This document shows positions 7,064-15,124 of a stretch of DNA of 64,000 bases, piece after piece (within the stretch, counting starts at the first letter, position 1; each line of letters opens with the position of its first letter). This stretch comes from Pseudoalteromonas sp. 0303 (GTDB taxonomy: Bacteria; Pseudomonadota; Gammaproteobacteria; Enterobacterales; Alteromonadaceae), in the NCBI RefSeq assembly GCF_013349995.1, contig NZ_JABVXF010000016.1, positions 1 to 64,000 on the forward strand, given 5' to 3'. Both the position numbers and the translations under genes were made by a program. Below the pieces are notes generated by a model. It was not told the DNA's origin, did not search any database, and saw only the letters and a program-made list of their open reading frames with translations.

Positions 7064-8734
7064 TTAATTTATTGAATAGTCAACACCGAGCGCCAGTACA
7101 TCACCAGTAGAAGTGAGCTTAAAGTTAGCATCAAAGCTCATTTCTGCAATCTCAATATCAACGCCCATTTCTTCAGCCGCTTCTTTTGGTGACTTCACCC
7201 AGCCTTTTAATTTACCAAATTGAACATTCATCTTAGCCAAAAATGCTTGGTTGAGCTTTAAATGCAAGTTGCCATTGTAATAAGCGCGACATTCAAAAAG
7301 AGTCACGTACTTTTCTGCTGAATGATCATAATAAGTGAAAACCTTTTTAGCTGAGTCATTCCAATCAAAATCACGCGCTCGTTCGCACCCTGTTGAGTCA
7401 AAACCTAAATTACCAGCAATGGTGCATAAATCATTTAAAAAGACCTCTGCGCGTCGAGAGAGCCCATTTGTTGAGCCGTAACCATCAGTGCGGCCCCCTT
7501 CTCTTGTTACAACTATGCGATAATCCAGAGCAAACCTATCAAGACCCTCTGGCGAGCGATACACATAACGCCACTGCTCTTTACCAAACGTTTTTTCATT
7601 TGATTTATAAAGAACGATACTCGATTGACTCACCATTTTTTCTACCGTTTCAACAAGCTGATCATCAAAGTACAAGTTTGCGTTCTTGCACATCCACTGC
7701 ACTAACGCATACGCATTCGATTTATTAAAATCAACGTGAGTATGTTCAAACAAAACCTTCAACAGTTTTTCGCGAGAACTCGCTGTAAGCCTATCTGTAA
7801 TTTTATCAAAATTAGAAAATAGCTCTCGCCAATATTTATCTTTTAAACTTCCTATTTTTAATTTCAGCGCTTCTTTCACACCGTCAAAACTAACATCGAG
7901 CTCCTTTAAAACAACCGTGTCTATTTCTTCTAGTTTTTTATACGTTTGCACCAATGAGCTTAAATCAGTGTCATACATCGATTGTAATGCAGCGACCAAA
8001 TCAACACCTGGCACCATGGCATTTTGTAAACGACTATCAAAACCACCAGCGTTTTTGTTGTGCTTATTTTTTAATGTATCCGTATGAGATGAATTTTCAC
8101 TCTCTTCAAAGATGGCAAAATTCTTTTTGAACCAGAGGCTAAAAGGGTCAATTTTTTGTGCGTCACTTCCGAAGCGAGAGTATCTTTTATCAATCAGGCT
8201 AATACGTATAACATTCACAACTGCACGTGCTTTACGTTCAGCATTTAGATAGTCATATTCGCCTAGCACTTCGCATTCAGCATCACGCATTTTAATGCAC
8301 TGCTGTATTGCAACATCATTTACCCACCGAGAAGGGAGAATGAGATAAATATACTTAGCGTTTGCTTCTTCAATAATGCGCTGGGCAAAGTATGAGAACT
8401 CTGAATACGGAGGGTTACAAAATACAATATCAGTACGCTTGTCTATTAATGTTTGCTCTTTAAAATCAGTACCCACTACAAAGATATCTTTATCAAGCGA
8501 ACTCAATAGCGGAACAGACTTTTCAATCGCATAACGTTTGCCTTCCGTTAAAAACTTTAGCGCCTTGCCGTTTCCTGCACCTACATCTAATAAACTCGGA
8601 CGCTCACCTATTCCCTTCATTGCTTTAAAGTCCGACTTAATCAAATCCAGCTGCTCATCTGTGGTTGGGTACCACTCAAAATCTTGGTTGAATTGCTTGA
8701 TAGTTTGAATTAACTGCCCAGTATGATGACCCAT
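7064..8734 (-). CDS. N6-adenine DNA methyltransferase with DUF4942 C-terminal domain
   Basis: A 556-residue protein. ATG at 8734 is chosen because AAGAGG lies 8 bases upstream. Motif I for S-adenosylmethionine is LLDVGAGNGKAL (48-59) and the catalytic motif IV is NPPY (107-110) in DIVFCNPPYSEF, as in gamma-type N6-adenine methyltransferases. The C-terminal region (about 350-520), with a segment around FECRAYYNGNLHLKL, fits DUF4942, which commonly follows such methyltransferase domains on plasmids and phages. No restriction endonuclease gene is adjacent, so it is probably an orphan methyltransferase for anti-restriction or marking plasmid DNA. It is divergent from the pentapeptide-repeat gene at 8887. 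Confidence 0.85.
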   Translation of the reverse strand: MGHHTGQLIQTIKQFNQDFEWYPTTDEQLDLIKSDFKAMKGIGERPSLLDVGAGNGKALKFLTEGKRYAIEKSVPLLSSLDKDIFVVGTDFKEQTLIDKRTDIVFCNPPYSEFSYFAQRIIEEANAKYIYLILPSRWVNDVAIQQCIKMRDAECEVLGEYDYLNAERKARAVVNVIRISLIDKRYSRFGSDAQKIDPFSLWFKKNFAIFEESENSSHTDTLKNKHNKNAGGFDSRLQNAMVPGVDLVAALQSMYDTDLSSLVQTYKKLEEIDTVVLKELDVSFDGVKEALKLKIGSLKDKYWRELFSNFDKITDRLTASSREKLLKVLFEHTHVDFNKSNAYALVQWMCKNANLYFDDQLVETVEKMVSQSSIVLYKSNEKTFGKEQWRYVYRSPEGLDRFALDYRIVVTREGGRTDGYGSTNGLSRRAEVFLNDLCTIAGNLGFDSTGCERARDFDWNDSAKKVFTYYDHSAEKYVTLFECRAYYNGNLHLKLNQAFLAKMNVQFGKLKGWVKSPKEAAEEMGVDIEIAEMSFDANFKLTSTGDVLALGVDYSIN

Positions 8735-8886
8735 TCTTAAAACCTCTTTATTAATTGAATTGCTAAACAGATTAATAGAGAAATAAAAACGTGCTTGAAT
8801 CAAAAACTTAACAACCTTGACTGCTTAATGTAATGCTTACACAATGAATTTAAATAATGATGCAGGTGAACTAAGGACGGCCTTCA

Positions 8887-10233
8887 ATGAAGTCAGATGC
8901 CTTTAAAAATGATGGACTACACCAACCAATAACAGAAAAATCATCTTCGAAGCTTAAATTTACTCTTAGCCGGGAGAAGAGTGTAGAGCTCTGGTTAAAA
9001 GGTAAGGATGAGTGGAACTTATGGATGAAGAACCACCCGGATACTTACGTTGACTTCAATCATGTAAATTTCTCCCCAGACTCTCTGGCAAGTGTTGCAC
9101 CAGATGAAGATCTCGCTATTTACGGTAAACATCATCGATATTTAAAAACTATATCTTTTGAAGGCTATATTTTTAATGGCGGTGCAGATTTCACAGGAGC
9201 AAACTTCCCCTCACCGACCCACTTTGATGACGCAAGATTCGAAGGTGAAGCCAAATTTTATGGGGCTAAATTTGGTGGTGAAGCAAGTTTTACCAATACC
9301 ATTTTTAACTCATATGCCAATTTCTCAAATGCTATATTTAGCCGCACTGTTGCTTTTGCTGCTACACACTTCGCTTCAAACACTCATTTTAACTCAGCCA
9401 CATTTGAATGCATGGCTTATTTCACTGAGGCAGCATTCAATATAACAACAAACTTTTCTCATGCTGAATTTAAAGGCGGCACACACTTTTTGGCGGCAAC
9501 ATTTGACTGTATTTTTGTTGATTTTAAGGAAATTAAGTCAACATCTACATTTAGTTTCGAAGGTGCAATAACAGACCAAATACAAAAGCTTTCATTCAAA
9601 GGAAGTACATTCGACAAAGACTTTATCATTGATGGTAACTTTAACTGTATACCTGATTTAAGAGGCACAAAACTAAACCACCACACTGAACTGAGTGATC
9701 TAAAGTGCAATCTAATAAGAGAAAAGGCAATTCCATTCACCCCTATTCTTAAAGTTGTTGATAAACTTGACGCTGAAAAGCTCTGCAGGCTTAAAGAGCT
9801 CGCTGAGCAAAACAAGAACCACGATAAAGCTTTAATGTTCCACGCTGATGAAATGAGAGCGAAAAGATGGACAAAGCTAAATACAGCGCAATCAATATTG
9901 GATTTACTCTACTCAGCAACAAGTAATTATGGCCAAAGCATTATGCGACCTTTGCTGTGGTTGTTCTTATCATTCATGCTGTTTAGTTCATACCTAGCTG
10001 GTAAATCTGAACTAGAGATGAGAGAAGCACTTTCACCCGCGGCTACGACTTCAATAGCCACAATGACACCTTTTATTTCCGTTTCCAAAGATGCTAGACA
10101 ATTTGGGATGGGACAGTTATTTAAAACTGATATACCTAGGAATTATTACCTCTGGAGCTATGCTCATGCCAGCGCTTCATTTGTTTTTATATTCTTAATT
10201 GGGCTTGGCTTAAGAAATCGCTTCAGAATTTAA
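8887..10233 (+). CDS. Pentapeptide-repeat protein with C-terminal membrane helices
   Basis: A 448-residue protein. Residues about 90-205 carry repeated xxxxF units (ANFPSPTHFDDARFEGEAKF and similar), which fold as a right-handed beta helix. Residues about 285-330 are helical and charged. Two membrane helices lie at about 355-375 and 425-445 with a short loop between them. Such membrane-tethered pentapeptide proteins occur widely in proteobacteria with unknown roles; soluble relatives such as Qnr mimic DNA and shield gyrase, but this one is anchored and cannot be assigned that role. AAGGACGG precedes the ATG. Confidence 0.8.
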   Translation: MKSDAFKNDGLHQPITEKSSSKLKFTLSREKSVELWLKGKDEWNLWMKNHPDTYVDFNHVNFSPDSLASVAPDEDLAIYGKHHRYLKTISFEGYIFNGGADFTGANFPSPTHFDDARFEGEAKFYGAKFGGEASFTNTIFNSYANFSNAIFSRTVAFAATHFASNTHFNSATFECMAYFTEAAFNITTNFSHAEFKGGTHFLAATFDCIFVDFKEIKSTSTFSFEGAITDQIQKLSFKGSTFDKDFIIDGNFNCIPDLRGTKLNHHTELSDLKCNLIREKAIPFTPILKVVDKLDAEKLCRLKELAEQNKNHDKALMFHADEMRAKRWTKLNTAQSILDLLYSATSNYGQSIMRPLLWLFLSFMLFSSYLAGKSELEMREALSPAATTSIATMTPFISVSKDARQFGMGQLFKTDIPRNYYLWSYAHASASFVFIFLIGLGLRNRFRI

Positions 10234-10246
10234 GTTGGTTAAAGTG

Positions 10247-10450
10247 TTAGATGATTAATTGGCGAAGGAATTCTAGCACTTCTATCCAAAAGGAAAGGTA
10301 TCCAATACAAATATCAAAGCTAACGACTAATATAGCCCCTAGCACTTCAGGTAAGGTAGCTAGATGCGGATGCAAGTAAGGTGTTAATAAGGGCCAGAAT
10401 ATAGCCACGAAAAAACTAATCCAGAATTGAGTTGTTTGATCTTTAAACAT
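10247..10450 (-). CDS. Small two-helix membrane protein
   Basis: A 67-residue hydrophobic protein with helices at about 10-25 and 33-55. AGAGGA lies 8 bases ahead of the ATG. It converges on the pentapeptide-repeat gene, with 13 bases between the stops. Not recognised. Confidence 0.6.
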   Translation of the reverse strand: MFKDQTTQFWISFFVAIFWPLLTPYLHPHLATLPEVLGAILVVSFDICIGYLSFWIEVLEFLRQLII

Positions 10451-10823
10451 TATTGTTCCTCTTTGTTATTTGTGCACACACAAAAACCCACCGAGGCCAG
10501 TTGACCTAGTAAGGATGAATGCGAGCATATTTATTATTGACGCCCCTGAAATGCTAAAAGGTAAAGTATTTTGAAGTAAACTTTGACGCTTTCTAATGTG
10601 GGCAGTTGAGAACGAACTAGATTGAACTGTAGCTCAGCAGTTACTTTGTATATCCTCCATATTTTATTCACTATATTGTTACATTATAGCATATATTATT
10701 CAGATGTAAAACATACCCACTTTACGCGAGGTAAGGCACTCTCTATCTTTTAGATAAAAGGGGTGCTTGACCGCACCTGCGAAGGCAAAATTTAGCGGTC
10801 AAGCGATAAACTGTTATGAATGT
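10451..10823. other. Gene-free stretch with a hairpin
   Basis: No coding sequence is supported on either strand. The only structure seen is a perfect 10-bp inverted repeat, GCTTGACCGC (10765-10774) and GCGGTCAAGC (10795-10804), with a 20-base loop that is itself of mixed composition. It lies just beyond the end of the convergent small gene at 10824. Confidence 0.5.
10765..10804. repeat. Perfect 10-bp GC-rich inverted repeat
   Basis: Arms GCTTGACCGC and GCGGTCAAGC with a 20-base loop. It is more GC-rich than its surroundings and has no T tract. It could end the minus-strand transcript from 11126 or be a recombination site. Confidence 0.5.
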
Positions 10824-11126
10824 TTATGGTTGAGAATTCAGCTCGATTGGAGAGAAAAAATCAGAAATAAGAGGTTTAGCTGTTTTATTAGGCCAAAGTA
10901 TATTCTCTACTTGTTTGCTCTGCTCCCAATGAACAAAGTCAGGAGCTTTATCTATTTTCGCCTTTTTAATATTTGCACCAGAAGCGCTACTCAAATTATC
11001 AGCAACACTTTCAACAAAAGATAACACGTTTGGCTCATCAGTTGCTGCATTATAGTATGCAATCAAAACCCCATTGAAGAAAACGGCTTTATCACCGTCT
11101 TCCGAAGAAATTGAACATAAATCCAT
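10824..11126 (-). CDS. Hypothetical 100-residue protein
   Basis: A soluble acidic protein of 100 residues. GGAG lies 5 bases ahead of the ATG, which supports it as a real gene. No family recognised. The sequence has a compact first half (KAVFFNGVLIAYYN) and a charged middle. It is divergent from umuD and shares the intergenic region that carries a LexA box and a second palindrome, so it might also be damage-regulated; that is inference from position. Confidence 0.6.
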   Translation of the reverse strand: MDLCSISSEDGDKAVFFNGVLIAYYNAATDEPNVLSFVESVADNLSSASGANIKKAKIDKAPDFVHWEQSKQVENILWPNKTAKPLISDFFSPIELNSQP

Positions 11127-11265
11127 AGTTACTCCAGCTCATATATTTTTGCCAAAGCTATCATATGTGTTAAATCGCGCCCGATTCTGGGAAAAAGATT
11201 TAAATTTAACTAATAATTGATGAAATCACATAGACCGCGAGCCGAAAAGAAACTTCTTGGTTGTA

Positions 11266-11282
11266 ATGTGGAATATTCACAT
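11266..11282. promoter_or_regulatory. Palindrome ATGTGGAATATTCACAT upstream of umuDC
   Basis: A 17-bp near-perfect palindrome just left of the LexA box. The same core (ATGTGAATTATTCAC and ATGTGAAATATTCAC) occurs twice at 32548-32590 ahead of the PRTRC thiF gene, which suggests one DNA-binding protein acts at both sites. Confidence 0.55.
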
Positions 11283-11289
11283 CTAAAAT

Positions 11290-11309
11290 TACTGTTTATT
11301 TATACAGTG
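11290..11309. promoter_or_regulatory. LexA (SOS) box
   Basis: TACTGTTTATTTATACAGTG matches the gammaproteobacterial LexA consensus CTGT-N8-ACAG with the usual AT-rich spacer. It lies 10 bases ahead of umuD, so LexA would block transcription until DNA damage. Confidence 0.92.
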
Positions 11310-11319
11310 TTTTGTGATT

Positions 11320-11742
11320 ATGCTTAGCAAACTTACCCCTTCAACCACAGAATTACCTATTGCAGACTTTTCAGTTGCTGCAGGTTTCCCCAATCCATGC
11401 GAAGATCACCTATCCGACTCAATCAGTTTAGATGAGCTCCTAATTAAGCGCCCTAGTAGTACATTCCTATTTAGGGTGTCAGGCAACAGCATGTCCCCTG
11501 ACATTACTGATGGCTCGATAATAATTGTAGATAGGTCAGTAACAATTAAAACTGGACGAATCGTATTAGCTACATTAGACAACGAATTTGTTGTGAAAGA
11601 ACTACAATTAAAAAACAACAAAGCCGTTTTTATTAGTAAAAACCCCGACTTCGAGCCAATTGAAATTGATATCGATGAAAACAATGACTGGGATACCCAT
11701 GTAGTCTGGGGGGTTGTCACTGGTTTAATCAAGGTATTCTAA
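11320..11742 (+). CDS. umuD: UmuD-like S24 family protein of DNA polymerase V
   Basis: A 140-residue protein from ATG 11320 (a GTG at 11314 in frame is less likely). The self-cleavage site is Ala21-Gly22 in SVAAGFPNP, compared with Cys-Gly in E. coli UmuD. The catalytic pair is Ser57 in GNSMSP and Lys93 in FVVKEL. RecA-stimulated cleavage yields UmuD', which joins UmuC to form the error-prone polymerase V. The gene lies behind a LexA box and ends 2 bases before umuC, so both are expressed together on DNA damage. Plasmid-borne copies (MucAB, RumAB type) are common on conjugative elements. Confidence 0.93.
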   Translation: MLSKLTPSTTELPIADFSVAAGFPNPCEDHLSDSISLDELLIKRPSSTFLFRVSGNSMSPDITDGSIIIVDRSVTIKTGRIVLATLDNEFVVKELQLKNNKAVFISKNPDFEPIEIDIDENNDWDTHVVWGVVTGLIKVF

Positions 11743-11744
11743 TT

Positions 11745-13025
11745 ATGTGGGTTCTTTGCGACATCAATGCTGCTTACGTTTCGTTTTGCCAACTCTTTAA
11801 CCCCCAATACGACTTTGATAAAACCCCTCTTGGAGTGCTCAGTTCGAACCAGGGTAACGTAGTAGCTCGAAATCAAGCTATCAAAGATTTAGGTATCAAA
11901 ATGGGAGAACCTGCATTTAAAGTTAAGCAGCTGGTGGCTGCGCATGGTGGCCACTTATGGGGGAGTAATTTCACGCTGTTTGGTGATTTGAGTAACCGTT
12001 TTCATACCGAGTTAGAGTATTTCCTATTCGATACAATGCGATACTCTGTTGATGAATGCTTTGGGCGCATCGATATAAACTATACAAAGGATATAAAAGA
12101 GTACGCGCACATCATACAGAGGACACTTAAGAGGAACTTAGGTATTGGCTGTGGTTTGGGCATCTCTCAGACAATGACACTAGCCAAGCTTGGAAGTCAC
12201 TGCGCCAAAAAGAAAGAGTGGAAAGAACACACTAAAGGCGTGGTTGTATTAGATTCGCAATACAAAATTGATTGGGCTCTCAAACATACTCCTGTAGAGG
12301 ATATTTGGGGGGTTGGAAGTAGAACTACTAAAAAGCTAAATAAATTTGGAATCTATACGGGGTATGACCTTAAAAATGCCGACATTAGTTGGATCAAAAA
12401 AACGTTCACAGTTGTTCTTGCCCGTACTGTGGAAGAGTTACGAGGAAAATCTGCGGTTGAATTGAAAGATGTAAACGACTCTCGCGATAGAATTTGCGTA
12501 TCTCAGAGTATGGGAAAACCGGTGATAGAGCTTACGGAGCTTTCTGAAGCTGTTACAGCACATGCAACAAAGGCTGCGTTTAAACTTCGTCGATTTAAAT
12601 CTTACACATCAGCAATAACAATATTCATCCACACAGATTCATTTAGACAGGCAGAGCCGCAGTATCATAAGTCACAATCAATTAAGCTACCCTACCCCAC
12701 CGCGGATACATCAACACTGGTGTCTTATGCAAGCTTTGCATTAAAAGCTATTTATAAGAAGGGGTTTAAATACAAAAAAGCTGGCGTTATTTTTGAAGAA
12801 CTTTCATTACACGATGATATGCAACAACTTGAACTGTTATCTGAGACTTTACCACTGAATATTAGCTCAAAAACGTTGGTCATTGATGAGATAAATAGAA
12901 AATTTGGACGTAGTGCAATAAAGCTCGCAAGTGAAGGGTTCTCTCAGTCTTGGCGGCCTAAAGATGATTTAGCACCTTTGAGTTATACAACAAAACTTTC
13001 AGATTTACCTATTGCGAAAGCATAA
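11745..13025 (+). CDS. umuC: UmuC-like Y-family DNA polymerase
   Basis: A 426-residue protein of usual UmuC length (about 420). It opens with the palm motif (CDINAAYVSFCQLF), which holds the first metal-binding Asp, and has the second catalytic motif YSVDECFGRID near residues 100-112. GIGCGLGISQTMTLAKLGS near 135-155 and the helix-hairpin-helix region DIWGVGSRTTKKL near 185-200 are also typical. With UmuD' it forms polymerase V for lesion bypass, at the price of mutations. It is co-transcribed with umuD. Confidence 0.95.
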   Translation: MWVLCDINAAYVSFCQLFNPQYDFDKTPLGVLSSNQGNVVARNQAIKDLGIKMGEPAFKVKQLVAAHGGHLWGSNFTLFGDLSNRFHTELEYFLFDTMRYSVDECFGRIDINYTKDIKEYAHIIQRTLKRNLGIGCGLGISQTMTLAKLGSHCAKKKEWKEHTKGVVVLDSQYKIDWALKHTPVEDIWGVGSRTTKKLNKFGIYTGYDLKNADISWIKKTFTVVLARTVEELRGKSAVELKDVNDSRDRICVSQSMGKPVIELTELSEAVTAHATKAAFKLRRFKSYTSAITIFIHTDSFRQAEPQYHKSQSIKLPYPTADTSTLVSYASFALKAIYKKGFKYKKAGVIFEELSLHDDMQQLELLSETLPLNISSKTLVIDEINRKFGRSAIKLASEGFSQSWRPKDDLAPLSYTTKLSDLPIAKA

Positions 13026-13032
13026 AGATTAT

Positions 13033-13158
13033 TTAGAAGAACCCTACCAAGGTATAAACCCCAGAGTAAATAAAATAACCCAACCCAATTGAAAGAATGG
13101 TAATGTTAAAAGCCAACATGAATAGCTTAAAATTATGCGATAAATCGGGCACTTCCAT
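13033..13158 (-). CDS. 41-residue single-helix membrane peptide
   Basis: A small frame with AGGTG placed 5 bases ahead of the ATG at 13158. It encodes 41 residues: a short polar start (MEVPDLSHNFK) and one long hydrophobic helix ending GFF. It converges on umuC, ending 8 bases from its stop. The hydrophobic pattern plus the good ribosome binding site support translation. The role is unknown. Confidence 0.55.
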   Translation of the reverse strand: MEVPDLSHNFKLFMLAFNITILSIGLGYFIYSGVYTLVGFF

Positions 13159-13240
13159 GATGCACCTACAGTGTTTTTTAATGTTATTAAATCATGTATA
13201 GCAGACTATCTTAAATAATTCCTTAAATTAAGGTACAAAT

Positions 13241-14227
13241 ATGTACGAAATACCGGTCCCATTTGGTATCAATAACTCAGGCCATTTAATTGCAGCTCAA
13301 TCGATTCAAGTGGGCGGAACCTATACTTGTCCATATTGTGGTGAAGCGCTTTTGTGTGATTTGCCTTCTATGCAAAATAAGATGCTCATCCACCCAGAAA
13401 CCAATAACTGCATCAGCCTAAGTGATAGCTATAAGAAAGCCAAAAAACTAATTAAAGATGTCATCTTAGAAAACAAAAAGGCTGAGACAACAATACAGAT
13501 CCATCAAAATTGCTATCAATGCCTCAAAGAAATACAAAGAGATATAAAATATTGTACATTTGAAGGGGTTCAAACTGATTATTACTACCATGACTCAGTA
13601 TGTGATGTGATTGGGCAATTTAGCTATAAAGGACAGTCAATCTATTTGGGCATCGAAATTGTATCTGAACAAGAGCAAGACTGGAGACCATATAGCATTT
13701 CAAATGGTTCGGCATTAAGAAGCTGGATCAAACTAAAAGCCTCTGACGTTCTTAAAGATCCATACAATTGGCGACCTCTAAACTCAAAGCTATCACCAAG
13801 GCTTTGCCAATCATGCAGCAATACCAGCAAGAAAGGCTCTAAAATAATTGCTGTTGCAGATAAGTACTCAATTCCTAGAGAGCTGTACACAACTGCTCGC
13901 AAATCCCCTGATAAGCCGTTCATAGCCGACATTGAAACTTGCTATAGATGTTCAGAAGTAATCCCCGTGTTTTGGTGGTTAGGGACGCCATTTTGCGAAG
14001 ATGAACCACCATTTCCGCGCCCTTATACAATTGAGCTGAGATTTTCCAAGCAATACGGCGGTAAGTACTGGGCAAACACTTGCCCTAATTGTAAATCAAT
14101 ACAAGGTGATAACCACCTCCATGTATTTGAAACAGCGCAATTCAAAGATTTACTATCACCTAAAGTTAAAAACAGGGAGTCTAGAGCTATTAGCATGCTC
14201 ATGGAGCGTACCAAGCTATTCTATTAA
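13241..14227 (+). CDS. Zinc-ribbon protein, possibly CoiA-like nuclease
   Basis: A 328-residue protein with several CxxC pairs: CPYC near 29-32, CYQC near 90-93, CQSC near 189-192, CYRC near 231-234 and CPNC near 278-281, so it probably binds two or more zinc ions. The segment HDSVCDVIGQF followed by YLGIEIVSEQ (about 125-150) has the D...ExE spacing of a PD-(D/E)xK nuclease core, as in CoiA-like competence proteins, which also carry zinc-binding cysteines. That assignment is inference. It stands alone between umuDC and two membrane genes on the other strand. Confidence 0.6.
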   Translation: MYEIPVPFGINNSGHLIAAQSIQVGGTYTCPYCGEALLCDLPSMQNKMLIHPETNNCISLSDSYKKAKKLIKDVILENKKAETTIQIHQNCYQCLKEIQRDIKYCTFEGVQTDYYYHDSVCDVIGQFSYKGQSIYLGIEIVSEQEQDWRPYSISNGSALRSWIKLKASDVLKDPYNWRPLNSKLSPRLCQSCSNTSKKGSKIIAVADKYSIPRELYTTARKSPDKPFIADIETCYRCSEVIPVFWWLGTPFCEDEPPFPRPYTIELRFSKQYGGKYWANTCPNCKSIQGDNHLHVFETAQFKDLLSPKVKNRESRAISMLMERTKLFY

Positions 14228-14235
14228 TGCGCTAG

Positions 14236-14439
14236 CTATGGGCGCAGCACTTCACTAATGAAAGGCATTAGTAGGAAGCGTATAGCCGCGTATTCACACA
14301 CTAAATAAAGCAGCCCTAAAGCCAGGCTAAAGTTAAAGCATAAAATTATGAATATAATCGCGGTGAGTAAGAGGAAAGCTAATAAAATCATAGCTAAGAT
14401 GTTAGGGTTTTGAATTAGCCAGTATATAAACACTTTCAT
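14236..14439 (-). CDS. Small hydrophobic membrane protein
   Basis: About 67 residues, nearly all hydrophobic, with two helices. ATG at 14439 lies 5 bases after the stop of the upstream gene and is preferred over a TTG at 14463 that overlaps it. Likely co-translated with the gene at 14444-14902. Not recognised. Confidence 0.55.
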   Translation of the reverse strand: MKVFIYWLIQNPNILAMILLAFLLLTAIIFIILCFNFSLALGLLYLVCEYAAIRFLLMPFISEVLRP

Positions 14440-14443
14440 GGTG

Positions 14444-14902
14444 TTAACTGCCCAATGCTTCAAAGTCTATCAATTCTCCCGTATATGTATCCTTTACAAC
14501 CCCATTTTCAACGGTAACGAAGATAACATTATTCAACCCACTCTTCTTAGTAATACGGATAGACGCATATGACGAAACTAGTTTTTTAACTGTATCTTCA
14601 AGCGTCTTAACATCACTTAATTTGACGTCATCATGCCCAATTCGTTTTAAAGTAAACATTCGATTACAACTCCTTTGATTGTGATGTGAGTGCCAAGCAG
14701 ACATGCAAACGATGGCTCTCCCTATCATTGCTATACCAGCCACAAAGCCTATGAACGTCACAAATAGCAGTATGAAATCAGTTTTGCCTGTCATACAAAA
14801 CAGATAAGCATAGAAAGCTCCTGCACTAAAAAACATCAAACCCAAACACAGCTCAAATAAATTAAGCCATCGCTCGGCCATTGAGTATTGCTGACTATCC
14901 AT
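14444..14902 (-). CDS. Two-helix membrane protein with cytoplasmic C-terminal domain
   Basis: About 152 residues from ATG 14902 (GGTG 6 bases upstream). Two membrane helices at about 15-35 and 42-62 are followed by a basic linker and a soluble domain of about 80 residues (KLSDVKTLEDTVKKLVSSYA and onward) with a beta-rich end. Family not recognised. It forms a two-gene unit with 14236-14439, divergent from parA. Confidence 0.55.
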   Translation of the reverse strand: MDSQQYSMAERWLNLFELCLGLMFFSAGAFYAYLFCMTGKTDFILLFVTFIGFVAGIAMIGRAIVCMSAWHSHHNQRSCNRMFTLKRIGHDDVKLSDVKTLEDTVKKLVSSYASIRITKKSGLNNVIFVTVENGVVKDTYTGELIDFEALGS

Positions 14903-15050
14903 AGAAAACACCAGATAATTAATAACTGACGACCATCCTATGCTATCCAGTAAATCGCGCTTAACAGCGTGAAAAAATCAAAATTTATAAGAAAAACAGG
15001 CTTTTTTAAGAAGAATTTGAGATATTATTTTAAGCATTAAAAATTAGCTC

Positions 15051-15090
15051 ATGCTTTAATTTTTGCTTTACCATCTAAAAATTAAAGCAT
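15051..15090. promoter_or_regulatory. Inverted repeat upstream of parA, candidate operator or centromere
   Basis: ATGCTTTAATTTTT (15051-15064) and AAAAATTAAAGCAT (15077-15090) form a perfect 14-bp inverted repeat with a 12-base spacer. A further related copy, AAGCATTAAAAATTA, starts near 15032. Such repeats ahead of parA usually bind ParA for autoregulation or ParB as a partition site. Confidence 0.75.
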
Positions 15091-15124
15091 ACACTATAAA
15101 AAAACACATTCAGTAAGGTTCACA

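Noticed and set aside
7064-10233. A complete restriction-modification system around the methyltransferase
   Set aside because: No restriction endonuclease or specificity subunit is adjacent; the neighbour is a pentapeptide-repeat membrane protein.
10767-11024. A plus-strand frame overlapping the gene at 10824-11126
   Set aside because: No ribosome binding site and odd composition, whereas the opposite strand has GGAG well placed ahead of an ATG.
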